The notes below the pieces were generated by a model that was not told the DNA's origin, ran no database searches, and worked only from the letters and a program-made list of their open reading frames with translations. Shown here piece after piece: positions 10,149-19,300 of a stretch of 35,957 bases of DNA. Source of the DNA: a virus; the IMG/VR virus record IMGVR_UViG_3300044644_000740, positions 1-35,957 of that record; one strand, given 5' to 3'. Numbering within the stretch: position 1 is the stretch's first letter; every line of letters begins with the position of its first letter. The translations under genes were made by a program, and so were the position numbers.

Positions 10149-10514
10149 TTACCTCTTTCCGTATTTTAAGAACAACATTGCTCCTGTCACTTCATCTTCA
10201 AGAATCACTGGAGCTTCTGGATTTTCGCGAATATATGATTGAATTTCTTCACCAAGTTCATCGCGTCCCACATAACTTGAATAATGTTTAAATTTCTTTT
10301 TTCCTTGTAATGCTTTTTGATAACGATCAGAAGGAACTTTAAAAACTCTTTTTCCACCAAACATTGCTGGTTTCTTTCGGCGAAGCATTTTCCCCATCAC
10401 AGGATCAAATCCTGCAATTCCAACATTTACAGCGGTGCCTGCGCTACTGATTCCTGCTGCGCCCATTGCATTTGCTGGTGCATCTTCTTTTATGAATTCT
10501 TTAAATGATTTCAT
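10149..10514 (-). CDS. Basic phage protein with capsid-targeting-like N-terminus
   Basis: This 121-residue basic protein begins MKSFKEFIKED. This resembles the capsid-targeting sequence of T4 internal head proteins (of the type M-K-x-[YF]-x-E-F-[IL]-x-E), with IKE as a prohead-protease-like (I/L)xE site. A Gly/Ala-rich stretch follows (about 12-38), then a Lys/Arg-rich middle (MLRRKKPAMFGGKRVFKVP) and a more regular C-terminal part. It has no membrane span or catalytic motif. Basic character is common in proteins packaged with DNA. It is coupled to the upstream gene by an ATGA overlap. I recognise the general type from marine T4-like phages but know no function for it. Confidence 0.75.
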   Translation of the reverse strand: MKSFKEFIKEDAPANAMGAAGISSAGTAVNVGIAGFDPVMGKMLRRKKPAMFGGKRVFKVPSDRYQKALQGKKKFKHYSSYVGRDELGEEIQSYIRENPEAPVILEDEVTGAMLFLKYGKR

Positions 10515-11776
10515 TTTTTCTTAAGATCTGCTGCAGAAATTGAAACATTAACTGGATTATTTAATGGAGCTCTTGCACTAGTTGATGGTCTTGCGTCAAT
10601 AGCAATATTTGTTGGACCAACTCTAAAAGTTGAAGATCCTTTAGTGAAAGAATGTTTATGCGGGTCTGCTCCACTAAAATGTTTTGCAAAGTGATTTGTA
10701 ATATCATGAATCTTCACACCTCTACTGCGATCAGTAGAAACTAAGAATGTTGGAAGAGATCCAGACTTTTCTGGTGAATGAACGTTTCCAATAGAACGTG
10801 TTAATGATTCTTTGATCTTAGCATGATTAGGATTTTTTGATTTATGATCTAAAACAGCAGCAATTCCTCTGTGAAGATGTCCAGCAACGTTTTGTTTCAT
10901 TTTTAAATTTGCTGCTTTCATCTCATCATAAATTGGCTTCATCTTTTCATTCTTATTGATATAACTGATGCCAGCCTTATTTAAATTGCCGCTTTTATAA
11001 TCTTCTGCAGATCCAACTTTGCCAAGATATTTCTTAACGTGCTTTTTATCTTTATTCTGTAAAAACTCTTTGCTTTTGAAATGAGTTTCTAATGTTTTTG
11101 CGTGTTTCTTTACAATATTTCTTTGCTCTTCAACACCCTTCTTAACTGCATCTTCAACGCCTTTTAAAACACCTGCAGATTTTTGATGCATCTGTTCATG
11201 ATGATCATCAACTATCTTAGCCATATTTGAGATGCTAGGTGAGTGAATTTTAATACTACCTTCTTTTTCACTCTTTGAGTATTTTAAAGAAGCACCAACA
11301 TGCTCCAAGTGAGCAAGAGCATGACCTGCCCCTTTCTTTGGATGTTTTGTAGAAAGAACTACGTCAGCATTTGAAGCCTTACCAGTCAATTTCTTAACTT
11401 CTTCTACACCAGCAGCACCGACTTTACCAACATGATGAGAGTTTGTCACATTTGATCCATAATTATCTCTGAGATGATTAATGATTGCATGCGCAGTGTC
11501 TTTAGAATCTTCGTGAATGGATTCTACTTGCTTATGTCCAATCGCATCAATTGCGTTTTTAATTGGGTGTCCACTTTTATATGCGCCTTTGTCAAATTTG
11601 GCACCTTTAATTTTCTTCAATCCGCTTTCATGAGAACCGCCAGAACTGACATGTTTGACATATTCGTTAATATGATTGACAGTAAAGTGTTCATTGGCAA
11701 ATCCACCGTGAGCAGTTTCTTCGCCTCTACCCTCTACCAAGAAATTTTCTACAATAAATGTTTTAAAATTTAACAT
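10511..11776 (-). CDS. Putative packaged protein with possible nuclease-like core
   Basis: The likely start is the ATG at 11776, preceded by GGGGA at 11786-11782. A longer frame from 11800 has a poorer site. The protein (421 aa) then begins MLNFKTFIVEN, matching the capsid-targeting-like N-termini of its neighbours, with IVE as a possible cleavage point. Residues 132-166 contain NADVVL (D138) followed 20-odd residues later by GASLKYS (K165). This spacing is seen in some PD-(D/E)xK-type phage nucleases, but the second acidic residue is unclear, so the nuclease call is weak. The middle (about 180-300) is lysine-rich and helical. The C-terminus has VSTDRSRGVKIHDI, a possible further domain. It is unusually rich in His and Lys, consistent with DNA contact. 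Confidence 0.7.
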   Translation of the reverse strand: MLNFKTFIVENFLVEGRGEETAHGGFANEHFTVNHINEYVKHVSSGGSHESGLKKIKGAKFDKGAYKSGHPIKNAIDAIGHKQVESIHEDSKDTAHAIINHLRDNYGSNVTNSHHVGKVGAAGVEEVKKLTGKASNADVVLSTKHPKKGAGHALAHLEHVGASLKYSKSEKEGSIKIHSPSISNMAKIVDDHHEQMHQKSAGVLKGVEDAVKKGVEEQRNIVKKHAKTLETHFKSKEFLQNKDKKHVKKYLGKVGSAEDYKSGNLNKAGISYINKNEKMKPIYDEMKAANLKMKQNVAGHLHRGIAAVLDHKSKNPNHAKIKESLTRSIGNVHSPEKSGSLPTFLVSTDRSRGVKIHDITNHFAKHFSGADPHKHSFTKGSSTFRVGPTNIAIDARPSTSARAPLNNPVNVSISAADLKKK

Positions 11777-11834
11777 ATCCGTCCCCAATATTTGACTCAT
11801 ACTTGATTTTAGTTTATAATCAGTATGTCTAGTA

Positions 11835-12221
11835 TTAAACGCCTCTCAATATACTTACAATATATTCGTCGATTGGTATATCACTCGAAATTATATCTTT
11901 GCTTCTTATGCCTCTCACAATATTTGGCATTGCAGAAGTATAAATTAAAAATGTTTTTAATGCGCTCCAGTCTCTCCAGTCAATTCTAAAGAATAACATT
12001 CTCGTACTGGCTTCAATTCCAAAAACATTTTGTACAATAACAATATGATTTAGTATTAATCGCTCTTTTATTTTTCCAGTTAAACGATATCTTTGCAATA
12101 ATCGCTTGATGTACCTGATGCGCTTATAATCTTCTTCAAATTCGCTATGAATGCAGTTTGGTTTTTCATAACTTTTTGCTGCATACAATAATATATTTTC
12201 TTCATTTAAATCATCAAACAT
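11835..12221 (-). CDS. Conserved T4-like phage protein of unknown function
   Basis: This 128-residue protein begins MFDDLNEENILLYAAKSYEK and contains RIRYIKRLLQRYRLTGKIKE, then RLILNHIVIVQNVFGIEAST. I recognise this helical pattern from a conserved hypothetical family near late and replication genes of marine T4-like phages. No catalytic residues, signal peptide or convincing membrane span is seen. It lacks the capsid-targeting-like N-terminus of its neighbours. It is separated from the downstream gene by 58 bases, one of the longer gaps in this island, which holds only a weak TATAAA. Function is unknown. Confidence 0.7.
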   Translation of the reverse strand: MFDDLNEENILLYAAKSYEKPNCIHSEFEEDYKRIRYIKRLLQRYRLTGKIKERLILNHIVIVQNVFGIEASTRMLFFRIDWRDWSALKTFLIYTSAMPNIVRGIRSKDIISSDIPIDEYIVSILRGV

Positions 12222-12224
12222 AAA

Positions 12225-12677
12225 TTAATATTCGCTATCGTCACCTGAATCGTCATCTCTCTTACGATACCAATCTGAATGACGAACTGCAATTAAATTG
12301 CGATCAGTGTTTAAAACATCAGAACTTGCAAGCATTGATAGTTCTTCGCCATCAACAACTTGAGCATAACCATCAACATAAGCATCATCGTTTGTATCAT
12401 AAACGATATATAAAAACTTTCCTGAATCACCAAGAGTATAAACCAACTCTGCGGATAGATTCAAGAAGTTTGGCGTTGCTTGTTGTGGAAGATTAATACC
12501 ATAACGCTCTAATACTCCACGCAATTGAGCGAGCATTAAAGGGGCGTTTTGATATGGTTTTGTGGTAAGAGTGTCGAGTTCTGCATTCAATGCATCTAGA
12601 TTTTCTTCTAGATGACGAACATCAGTATCGATCACATCTTCATTTTCTTCTTTTAAAAATTCGCTAAATTTAAGCAT
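12225..12677 (-). CDS. Acidic phage protein with capsid-targeting-like N-terminus
   Basis: The open frame can be extended to 12710, but the ATG at 12677, which overlaps the upstream gene's end by 8 bases, gives the N-terminus MLKFSEFLKEENED. That matches the pattern of the neighbouring genes, with LKE fitting the (I/L)xE prohead-protease consensus. The 150-residue protein then has a helical segment (about 20-60), a beta-rich middle (KFLYIVYDTNDDAYVDGYA) and an acidic C-terminus ending DDDSGDDSEY. It has no membrane span or known catalytic motif. Its strong negative charge contrasts with the basic neighbours. A virion-packaged role is inferred from the N-terminus only. Confidence 0.72.
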   Translation of the reverse strand: MLKFSEFLKEENEDVIDTDVRHLEENLDALNAELDTLTTKPYQNAPLMLAQLRGVLERYGINLPQQATPNFLNLSAELVYTLGDSGKFLYIVYDTNDDAYVDGYAQVVDGEELSMLASSDVLNTDRNLIAVRHSDWYRKRDDDSGDDSEY

Positions 12678-13731
12678 TTGGTTTACCCATTTCAAGTGCT
12701 GGAGCCACATTAATTTTATTTGCGACGGTCTTTGCCTTATTTACCATTTTCTCTGCAGCCTTACGAGACTTCTGAGCAGCGAGTGTTCCAGCCTGTGGTT
12801 TCTTCTCTACCTTTGAAAGTTCATCAGATTTTTTTTGAGCAGCACGAACAGCTGGTGACATTTTGTAACCAGCAACGCGCTTATCCGCATCAACGCCATG
12901 GCGAAGATCCATTGCCTTCATTGAAGTGCGAAGATCTTTGGTTACGTCTTTGGCTTCATCGAGTTCGATTTCTTCTTTGGCTAGTTTAGCAGTTGCTTTT
13001 TCAATACCAGTAAGACGTTTTTTAGCACCTTGTCTAAAATCTTTTGCTACATCCATATATGCTGATTTATTTTCAGGATTTCTTTTTCTTGCGCCTTGTG
13101 TTTCAAAACTGGCAGCAATTCCCGACTTTGCGCGCACTTGATTTGCTGCTTTGTTAACATAAGAAGCCAGTGTTGATTTTTTGAGTTCATCAATCTGCTC
13201 GACTTCTTCGCTCATCTTCTTGACAAACTTCATGACTTCATGCTTTTCGATTGGTCTGTGTGAATCGCGACGTCTTTCGTAGGCTTCAATGTGATCCATT
13301 GTAACCTTACCCTTGCCATGACGATCGACCAAGTATGCAGCGATATCTTTTGGATCGGTATCAAAACCCTCTTCCATCTTCAACTTCATTGGCTTGAGTT
13401 TCTCACCTTTCTTAAGAAGTGGATATGATTCAGTTCCACCTTTCTCTTCTTTCACACCAGCAGCACCAACGTCTGTGGTTTCATTGTCGTTGCCAACAAT
13501 TTTCTTTTTCTTGGTTTCTTTTTCTGGATCAAGAGAAACTTGTGCATGTTTTTGTAACACCTTTGCTTCTTTGATCATGAACCCAAGAGCACGCTGTTGA
13601 TTTGCTGCGCGATTGAGGGCTTCGTTTTCGTTTGATGCCTCAACAAGACGAGTTACGCTTTCAACGCGACGACGTAATGTTACGTGCTCGTGTGAAGGAT
13701 TTGTATATGAGATTTGTACTTGATACTTCAT
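12670..13731 (-). CDS. Modular virion-type protein with acidic inter-module linkers
   Basis: This 353-residue highly charged protein begins with a compact beta/alpha N-terminal domain (1-60, MKYQVQISYTNPSHEHVTLR). A Lys/Glu-rich spacer follows, and then small helical modules. Two joints carry a shared acidic linker: EEVEQIDE at 175-182 and EEIELDE at 253-259. Both contain (I/L)xE tripeptides, which is the cleavage consensus of the T4 prohead protease. The module after the first linker (KKSTLASYVNKAANQVRAK) is of a type I recall as recurring in marine T4-like phage proteins. It has no signal peptide or membrane span. The same linker type occurs in the 610-aa protein one base upstream, so the two are probably related polyprotein-like head components. 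Function is otherwise unknown. Confidence 0.7.
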   Translation of the reverse strand: MKYQVQISYTNPSHEHVTLRRRVESVTRLVEASNENEALNRAANQQRALGFMIKEAKVLQKHAQVSLDPEKETKKKKIVGNDNETTDVGAAGVKEEKGGTESYPLLKKGEKLKPMKLKMEEGFDTDPKDIAAYLVDRHGKGKVTMDHIEAYERRRDSHRPIEKHEVMKFVKKMSEEVEQIDELKKSTLASYVNKAANQVRAKSGIAASFETQGARKRNPENKSAYMDVAKDFRQGAKKRLTGIEKATAKLAKEEIELDEAKDVTKDLRTSMKAMDLRHGVDADKRVAGYKMSPAVRAAQKKSDELSKVEKKPQAGTLAAQKSRKAAEKMVNKAKTVANKINVAPALEMGKPNA

Positions 13732-13732
13732 G

Positions 13733-15565
13733 TTATTTACCCATCTTCTTTGCAGCGGCTGACTTTAAGCGAGCCTTGATTACATCACCGTATGTGATTC
13801 TCTTTGGATCGCCGTGATGTTTGGCGAGTTCCTTTTCTTTTGGAGTTTCTGGAACAGAACCTTCTGCTTCAGCAACAATTTCTGTTTCTTCGTTTGCGGC
13901 TCTCTTACCTTTAGCAGCCATGGATTGGAACTTTTCTTTACCATACTTCTCACGACCGATTGATGCAGCAACAGCAGCAGGATTACGAGCACCGCCTTTC
14001 TTTGCAGCAGCCATTACAGCCTTGAAGCCCATATACTTCTCTTCAATCTGCTCGACTTCTTCCTTAACTTCGCGTTCTGCGCCGAGTTTAGCAGCAATTG
14101 CCATCTCACGACGCTTTTCCATGCTCTTACCTTTAAATTGTGGAGCATCAGACTTCTGGAAGTCCTTGATTACATCGCCCATCTTGGCTTTGACGAGATT
14201 GATTTTCTCATCTACTTGCTCGACTTCTTCGTTTTTAGTTGTCTTTACGTCAACAACTTTACCATCTTTTTTAGTGGTGACAACTGTTTTATCTTTATGC
14301 ACCACGGTTGATGTGGATGGAATCTTTTCCATTTCTTTTTGCCATTGTTTAGGAAATTTTCCACCGTACCCTTCGTTCATCTCGCCTTCCATATAGTTGG
14401 CAGCAGTGAGAACATAGTCTTCAGCAAGAGTGATCTTGCTTTGAACCCACTCAGGAAGATTTGTTTGATCTTCGAGCATATCGTGCAAACGCTTTGCGTT
14501 GGTCATAATGCTACGCAATTGAGACTTTGCCATGTCACCCTCGTAATCATACTCACCAGCATCGGCTGTATGTCTTGGTTCGTCCCCAGCTTCGCCCATC
14601 ATTTGAGCAATTGGATGCTTTGATTGTTTTGCCATGATCATTTTGGCGAGTTTTTTACCATGTGATGACATTTCGTTTACCTCTGTGGTAGATTCTGTGA
14701 CTGTTTTGCCTGCTTTCATTGCCTTGCGAGCAATATTGCGCGCTTGGCGAAATCCGAGTGGAAGCGTACCTTTTGGTTCATTTCCTGTTCTTGTTTTGAC
14801 TGGACCGCCCAATACATCTTGAGCCTTTAATCTTTCTTTTTCTTGACGATCGGTGACGATATCTTTCATTCTACCTTCTTCAAGTTCAACTTCTTCTTTT
14901 TTAACAGAATATGATACTGTTTGTTGACCCTTAGAATCAGTATATGTTTGTTTGTATACCTTACCGCCATGTTTCTCTGCGTGAGCAAAGGCATCAGATT
15001 TTTTATCAAATCTATTTGTAGGTGGCTTGATCATTGGAGATGCCTCTTCGTTATATCCTTTACGAATATGCAATGACTGATGAAGATCTCTTAGATCATC
15101 ATGACCTTCATCATCTGGTTCCATTGTAGGAACATCGTGTTTTGTTTGCGCTTTACGAACAGCAGCAGCAATTGCAGACATTCTTTGATCTTTTGTTAAT
15201 AGTTTTTTTGGTGCAGCGGCTGGTTTCTCAGCGGTTTTAGCAGCACGCGCAGCAGCCTGAACTTTAGAATGTTGATCGCGAGTCAATGGAGCGATTGTAT
15301 CTTTCATTTCTCCGCTACCATGCTCACCGCCAACTTTCAACCCCTTTGTAGCACCGTATGCTTTCAAACTTTTAGTTTGAAGTGCTTTCACTCTTTCAGA
15401 TGGTTTGATTTCTTTTGATGCTTGTTTTACACTGGCTCCAGCGCCATGTCCACTAGATTTTAACCAAGATTGAAACTTTGGATTATTTGCGTGAACTTTC
15501 TTTAAGCGATTTTTGAGTTCGGTAGAACCCTGAGTAAATGCTTTATTCCATGCTGCTTCTGACAT
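13733..15565 (-). CDS. Large modular (polyprotein-like) virion-type protein
   Basis: This 610-residue Lys/Glu/Ala-rich protein is made of short helical modules with disordered spacers. Acidic linkers appear at 224-230 (EEVELEE), 446-453 (EEVEQVDE) and 502-509 (EEVEQIEE). Two of the three fit the prohead-protease (I/L)xE consensus and one has Val instead. Recognisable recurring phage modules include AKSQLRSIMTNAKRL...LPEWVQSKITLAEDYV (about 345-395) and GFKAVMAAAKKGGARNPAAV (about 513-532). Residues 195-222 hold a compact beta module (HGGKVYKQTYTDSKGQQTVS). No catalytic motif, signal peptide or membrane span is visible. It lies between the Dps-like gene and the 353-aa modular protein, all tightly spaced. 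A packaged, processed head protein is the favoured inference. Confidence 0.72.
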   Translation of the reverse strand: MSEAAWNKAFTQGSTELKNRLKKVHANNPKFQSWLKSSGHGAGASVKQASKEIKPSERVKALQTKSLKAYGATKGLKVGGEHGSGEMKDTIAPLTRDQHSKVQAAARAAKTAEKPAAAPKKLLTKDQRMSAIAAAVRKAQTKHDVPTMEPDDEGHDDLRDLHQSLHIRKGYNEEASPMIKPPTNRFDKKSDAFAHAEKHGGKVYKQTYTDSKGQQTVSYSVKKEEVELEEGRMKDIVTDRQEKERLKAQDVLGGPVKTRTGNEPKGTLPLGFRQARNIARKAMKAGKTVTESTTEVNEMSSHGKKLAKMIMAKQSKHPIAQMMGEAGDEPRHTADAGEYDYEGDMAKSQLRSIMTNAKRLHDMLEDQTNLPEWVQSKITLAEDYVLTAANYMEGEMNEGYGGKFPKQWQKEMEKIPSTSTVVHKDKTVVTTKKDGKVVDVKTTKNEEVEQVDEKINLVKAKMGDVIKDFQKSDAPQFKGKSMEKRREMAIAAKLGAEREVKEEVEQIEEKYMGFKAVMAAAKKGGARNPAAVAASIGREKYGKEKFQSMAAKGKRAANEETEIVAEAEGSVPETPKEKELAKHHGDPKRITYGDVIKARLKSAAAKKMGK

Positions 15566-16060
15566 TTATAGAACCTTTAGAGTTGATGACAACATCCAAG
15601 CCAATTTCTTGTGCTCGTCATAGAGTTGAGTGAGAAAGTCGTTAAGTCCAATTTCATCTGCGGCTTCTGCCATTTTTGCGCATGCTAAAAGACCAGCAAG
15701 AATTTTTGTATTATCTGCTGTAAGAGCAGCAACCATTTCTGTTGCAGTTAATGTATCTTTATTTTCCATAATCTTAGAATTTGCAATTAATGTTGCAAGA
15801 TTCATCGGAGCTGGTGCATTTAAAGCGCGAATCTCCTCAGCGAGTTTATCCATATTGCTGAAAACACCTTCATAGATTTTACCGAAGAACTTATGATATT
15901 GAGGAAAATCTTTTCCAATTACATTCCAATGAAAAGAGTGAGCCTTAAAGTAAAAAACAAAGGCATCTGCGAAAACGTTTGTGAGTGCATCAATAAGAGC
16001 AGGTTCTGCTTGCTCATTGATCATCGTCTCTGCTTGTTCAACTAGATTATGATATTTCAT
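15566..16060 (-). CDS. dps: Dps-family miniferritin with one altered ferroxidase ligand
   Basis: The longest frame starts at TTG 16072, but GAGG at 16070-16067 precedes the ATG at 16060, which gives a 164-residue protein of normal Dps length. Four helices and the SFHWNVIGKDFPQYH motif identify the family, which stores iron and protects DNA in hollow dodecamers. The intersubunit ferroxidase ligands follow the canonical spacing H-x11-H-x3-D-x10-D-x3-E. Here H44, H56, D71 and E75 are present, but the first Asp position is G60. Reduced or altered iron oxidation is therefore possible. There is no Lys-rich N-terminal tail for DNA binding. The gene overlaps the upstream cupin by 14 bases and lies inside the putative packaged-protein island. 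Its N-terminus (MKYHNLVEQ) is only a weak match to the capsid-targeting pattern. Confidence 0.85.
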   Translation of the reverse strand: MKYHNLVEQAETMINEQAEPALIDALTNVFADAFVFYFKAHSFHWNVIGKDFPQYHKFFGKIYEGVFSNMDKLAEEIRALNAPAPMNLATLIANSKIMENKDTLTATEMVAALTADNTKILAGLLACAKMAEAADEIGLNDFLTQLYDEHKKLAWMLSSTLKVL

Positions 16061-16331
16061 CAAATTCCTCAATTTTTAACTTTAAGTCTGTCGTTCCACG
16101 TTTAATTCTGTGAAAGGTTTTGGCAGGTATAAAAAAGTGATCACCCTTAATTAATTTTCTTGGCAATCGATCATCAAATTGTATTTCCCAACCAATACCT
16201 TCTAAAACCTCAATATATCTGCCTCTTTCATCGCGATGCCATACTAATTCTTCAGTTAAAACGTCATGCTTAAATGTGCGCAAGAACGTCCAAGTATTTA
16301 GTTTTTCGTCAATGTATGGCTTATCAACCAT
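16047..16331 (-). CDS. Small cupin-fold protein
   Basis: This 94-residue protein is nearly all cupin barrel. The first motif region reads VWHRDERGRYIEVLEG and the second KGDHFFIPAKTFHRI, which fits G-x5-P-x4-H of cupin motif 2. Several potential metal ligands are present (H32 in VWHRD, plus the two His in the second motif), but the canonical HxH pair of motif 1 is replaced by HRD, so metal binding may be altered. Small cupins of this type occur in marine T4-like phages, from memory, with no established role. The ATG follows the stop of the 1040-aa gene with no spacer, and the gene overlaps dps by 14 bases. Confidence 0.75.
   Translation of the reverse strand: MVDKPYIDEKLNTWTFLRTFKHDVLTEELVWHRDERGRYIEVLEGIGWEIQFDDRLPRKLIKGDHFFIPAKTFHRIKRGTTDLKLKIEEFDEIS
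16067..16070 (-). promoter_or_regulatory. Shine-Dalgarno that fixes the Dps start
   Basis: GAGG lies six bases before the ATG at 16060-16058 and within the extended TTG-started frame. It supports the internal ATG as the real start. Confidence 0.7.
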
Positions 16332-19300
16332 TTACCACCATATCTTTCCAGAATTACTGAAGAAACGTGGCCAACGACATGCCCAGTAGGATGCACTGGT
16401 CTTATCTTTATTTGTTAAGCAACGATGACGAGCGACAAATGATCTTGTAGCTGCTGGATCCATATACCTTTTCTTCATTCCAGATTTGCTAAAACTGATC
16501 TTGCGGACGCTGTCACCAACCTTAACGTAAACGGCTCCACCACCACCTTCTTGCCATGGCTTGCCGATACCTTTACCGTTGGTTTTATCTTCTTCATTCA
16601 TAGGAACACAGTTAGGGACCATCTTATCACCCTTTTTCTTCATTCCTTTTTGTGTGTAACCAGACCAGCATTCTTCAAGACCTTCTTCGATAGGATAATC
16701 AAGAACAACTTGTTGACCTTCAAATTCAGCAATTTCGCCGATGTTTGAATCCAACATATCTTTTTCCCATTCGTCTTTCGGTTCATATCTACCTTCAGAA
16801 TAAAGACGCTTGGCTTCGCTAATCATTTCAAAGAACATATCTGATCCTGGACGGAAAACATTCTCAGTGAAAGAGATTTTATTTTCGAGGTGATATGATA
16901 CTGCTTCTTCTAATGTTAATTCTGGTTCGCCTTCTTCTTTGACCAATTTCCATCCAGCAATATTATCTCTAACTCTTTTGTATCCTTTTGGAACTGGATG
17001 ACCGCCTGGAGGTGGTGGTACTTGACGAGGTGTTGGCATGAAATCTTTCTTCTTTTCTGCGTCAGCCTCGAACATTGAATGTTTTGGAGAAACCATCAAT
17101 CCACCAAGAGTTGAATTATATGTTTGTGGATTATTTGTAGATTTCTTTCTTTTTGTATTCAAAGTTGGCGTTGGATCTATTTCTTCTTTCTTGGACGCTT
17201 CTCTGATTGCTCTGAAAGATCTTGGAACACTTGATTCATTTGTTCCTCTATTCTCATCATTCGAAGAGCATTCTCCGCAGCAATCTGGCGTTCCGCAATT
17301 TGTGTGCTCTGTATATTGAGAGACGATTGATTCGCCTTTCTTTGCAGGAACTGCCACAGGTTTCTTATTTGGGCTCTTAACTGGGAAAGCATCTTCAATT
17401 TCTCCTTGTCCTGGTGTCATAGCAATAGCATGCTTTCGGTATTCGTCCGTGCCCACTAGTTGCATTTCAAATAGATCATTAATATCTGTATCTTCACGCA
17501 AATCTTTATCTGCTGTATAATATGTCTTACCCTTATTGATGTAAGAATTTACACGAGCATGACCCCACTGTTGTGGTGTTGTTCCTGGACGATGTCCAGA
17601 ATTCCAAGCAGCCACCCCACGATTATACACTTTACGAAGTTTTCCAAGTGAGATGCCAGACTTTTTGGCTTTTGCTGCCAATGAAGTATCTGCTGCGCCT
17701 TCATCAATTACTTCTTCTTGAACTTTTGATGTTGCAATTGCATTCTTGGCTTTTTCAAATGCTGCTCTTTCAGCATCGTTTAAATCTCTTTTTTGATTTA
17801 CTGCCGTAATATTTCCGCTGCGTGGAACACGACGAATGGCTTCACCCATTGCTGCTTGATGGATGTGGCGATTTTGATGAGTTAAAACTCGAGTGTCGCG
17901 AATTCTTCTTTCGCGTTCCATTTTCTTTTCAGCAGCAACATGATCAACAGGTGGTTGAACCTGCTCCATTTTCGCTAACAATTTATAGTAATCTGGTTTT
18001 TCCCAAAGATGTGCTAATGCGATTGTTTGAGCAGTTTCTTTATCTTTTGTGTGCTCCATCTCAACTTTGATGCCATGCTCTAATGCTTTGTTAATTACAT
18101 CAACAGTTACGTCGTGCTTTTTCGCAATGTTTTCAACAGTATGTGGCTTCTTCAGATCGCCTTCAATTTGTTCACCCATCATCTTACGAACAGCAATTGT
18201 ATGTTTGCTTGGTTTCGTTTTTGATGTTGCATCACCAGGAGCTGGCTCATACGCTCTTGGATCGCTATCTGATAACTTGCCCATCTTTTTCCAATGAGCC
18301 TTACGAGCAGCAGCGGTTGTGTCTGAAAGTTTACCAACATACTTCTTTGGCAATCCTGACTTGTGCTTTGCTACTGGTGGGAAATACTTTTCCTTGATCA
18401 CTGTAAATGCTTTTGGTTCTGGATTTGCTTTCATTTCGAGACCCAAATTGACCACTCTCTCTAAGAGTCTTTCGATTTGTGAACCGAAGAATACTCTTTC
18501 CATCTCTGATGATTCATTGAGATTGATTGAATTGTTGAAAACGAATGCACCAGTTTCTTCAGCAAGTTTTTCTGCTTTGAGGAATTTATCAATGCGTTTT
18601 GTTTCTACGAGTGGTTGTTCACGTTGTTCATTGCGCATACGTGAAACTTTATTTGTAACAGAAACATGAACAAAATCAAAAGTATATCCCTCAAGGAAAG
18701 TTTGAATATCTGCAATCTTATTTGAATCAGAAACACCATTAATTACGATGTTAACGTTTTGCTCGAGTAATTCTGAAGCAGCACCATTTAAAATTTGATC
18801 TGCTTGAACTTCGATCAAGTCAAAACGTGAAAAAATATTCTTCAAAACATAATCTTTTCCACTTCCTGGACCGCCAAGTAAGAAAATACCAACTGGTGAA
18901 ACTGATTCCATTTGCATACCTGCTTTTACCTTATCATGTATATGTGCGCCCAATTTTGGATCGCTGTATTTTGAAATAAATTCGTCTCTTTTTCCAGCAG
19001 CTACCAATGCTCGATGTTTAGAAGCAGATTCGCCTTCTTCTCCTTCTGCATCTGGATCACGATTGCCTGCTGAAACTACGTTTACTTTTTTGATTCCTGG
19101 ATATTCTTTGGTTCTATATTTATTGAGTAGAGAGTGGAAATTATCAACACGATCAGAACCAACAACCATGGTAACTTCTTTATGACCTTGCTTCTCTAAA
19201 TGCTTCATTGCATCAATTGCAGTGCGAACTTTATTATGAGCAACAACATTTGCATTTGGGAACAAGCGATTCATCGCATGAACTTTATCACCATGAGTCA

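Noticed and set aside
9926-10291. 121-codon plus-strand open frame opposite the lipoprotein and basic-protein genes.
   Set aside because: It spans two genuine minus-strand genes with recognisable features and shows Leu/Gln-rich antisense composition only.
11777-11834. A possible promoter (TATAAA at 11818-11813, minus strand) in the 58-base gap before the 421-aa gene.
   Set aside because: No acceptable -35 at the right distance and only a partial match to the T4 late octamer, so not listed as a feature.
16061-16072. TTG start for the Dps-like gene.
   Set aside because: The GAGG Shine-Dalgarno is inside this extension and a normal Dps length follows from the ATG at 16060.
17177-17398. 73-codon minus-strand frame inside the 1040-aa gene.
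   Set aside because: It lies fully inside a better supported frame with recognisable domains and has no sign of its own ribosome-binding site.
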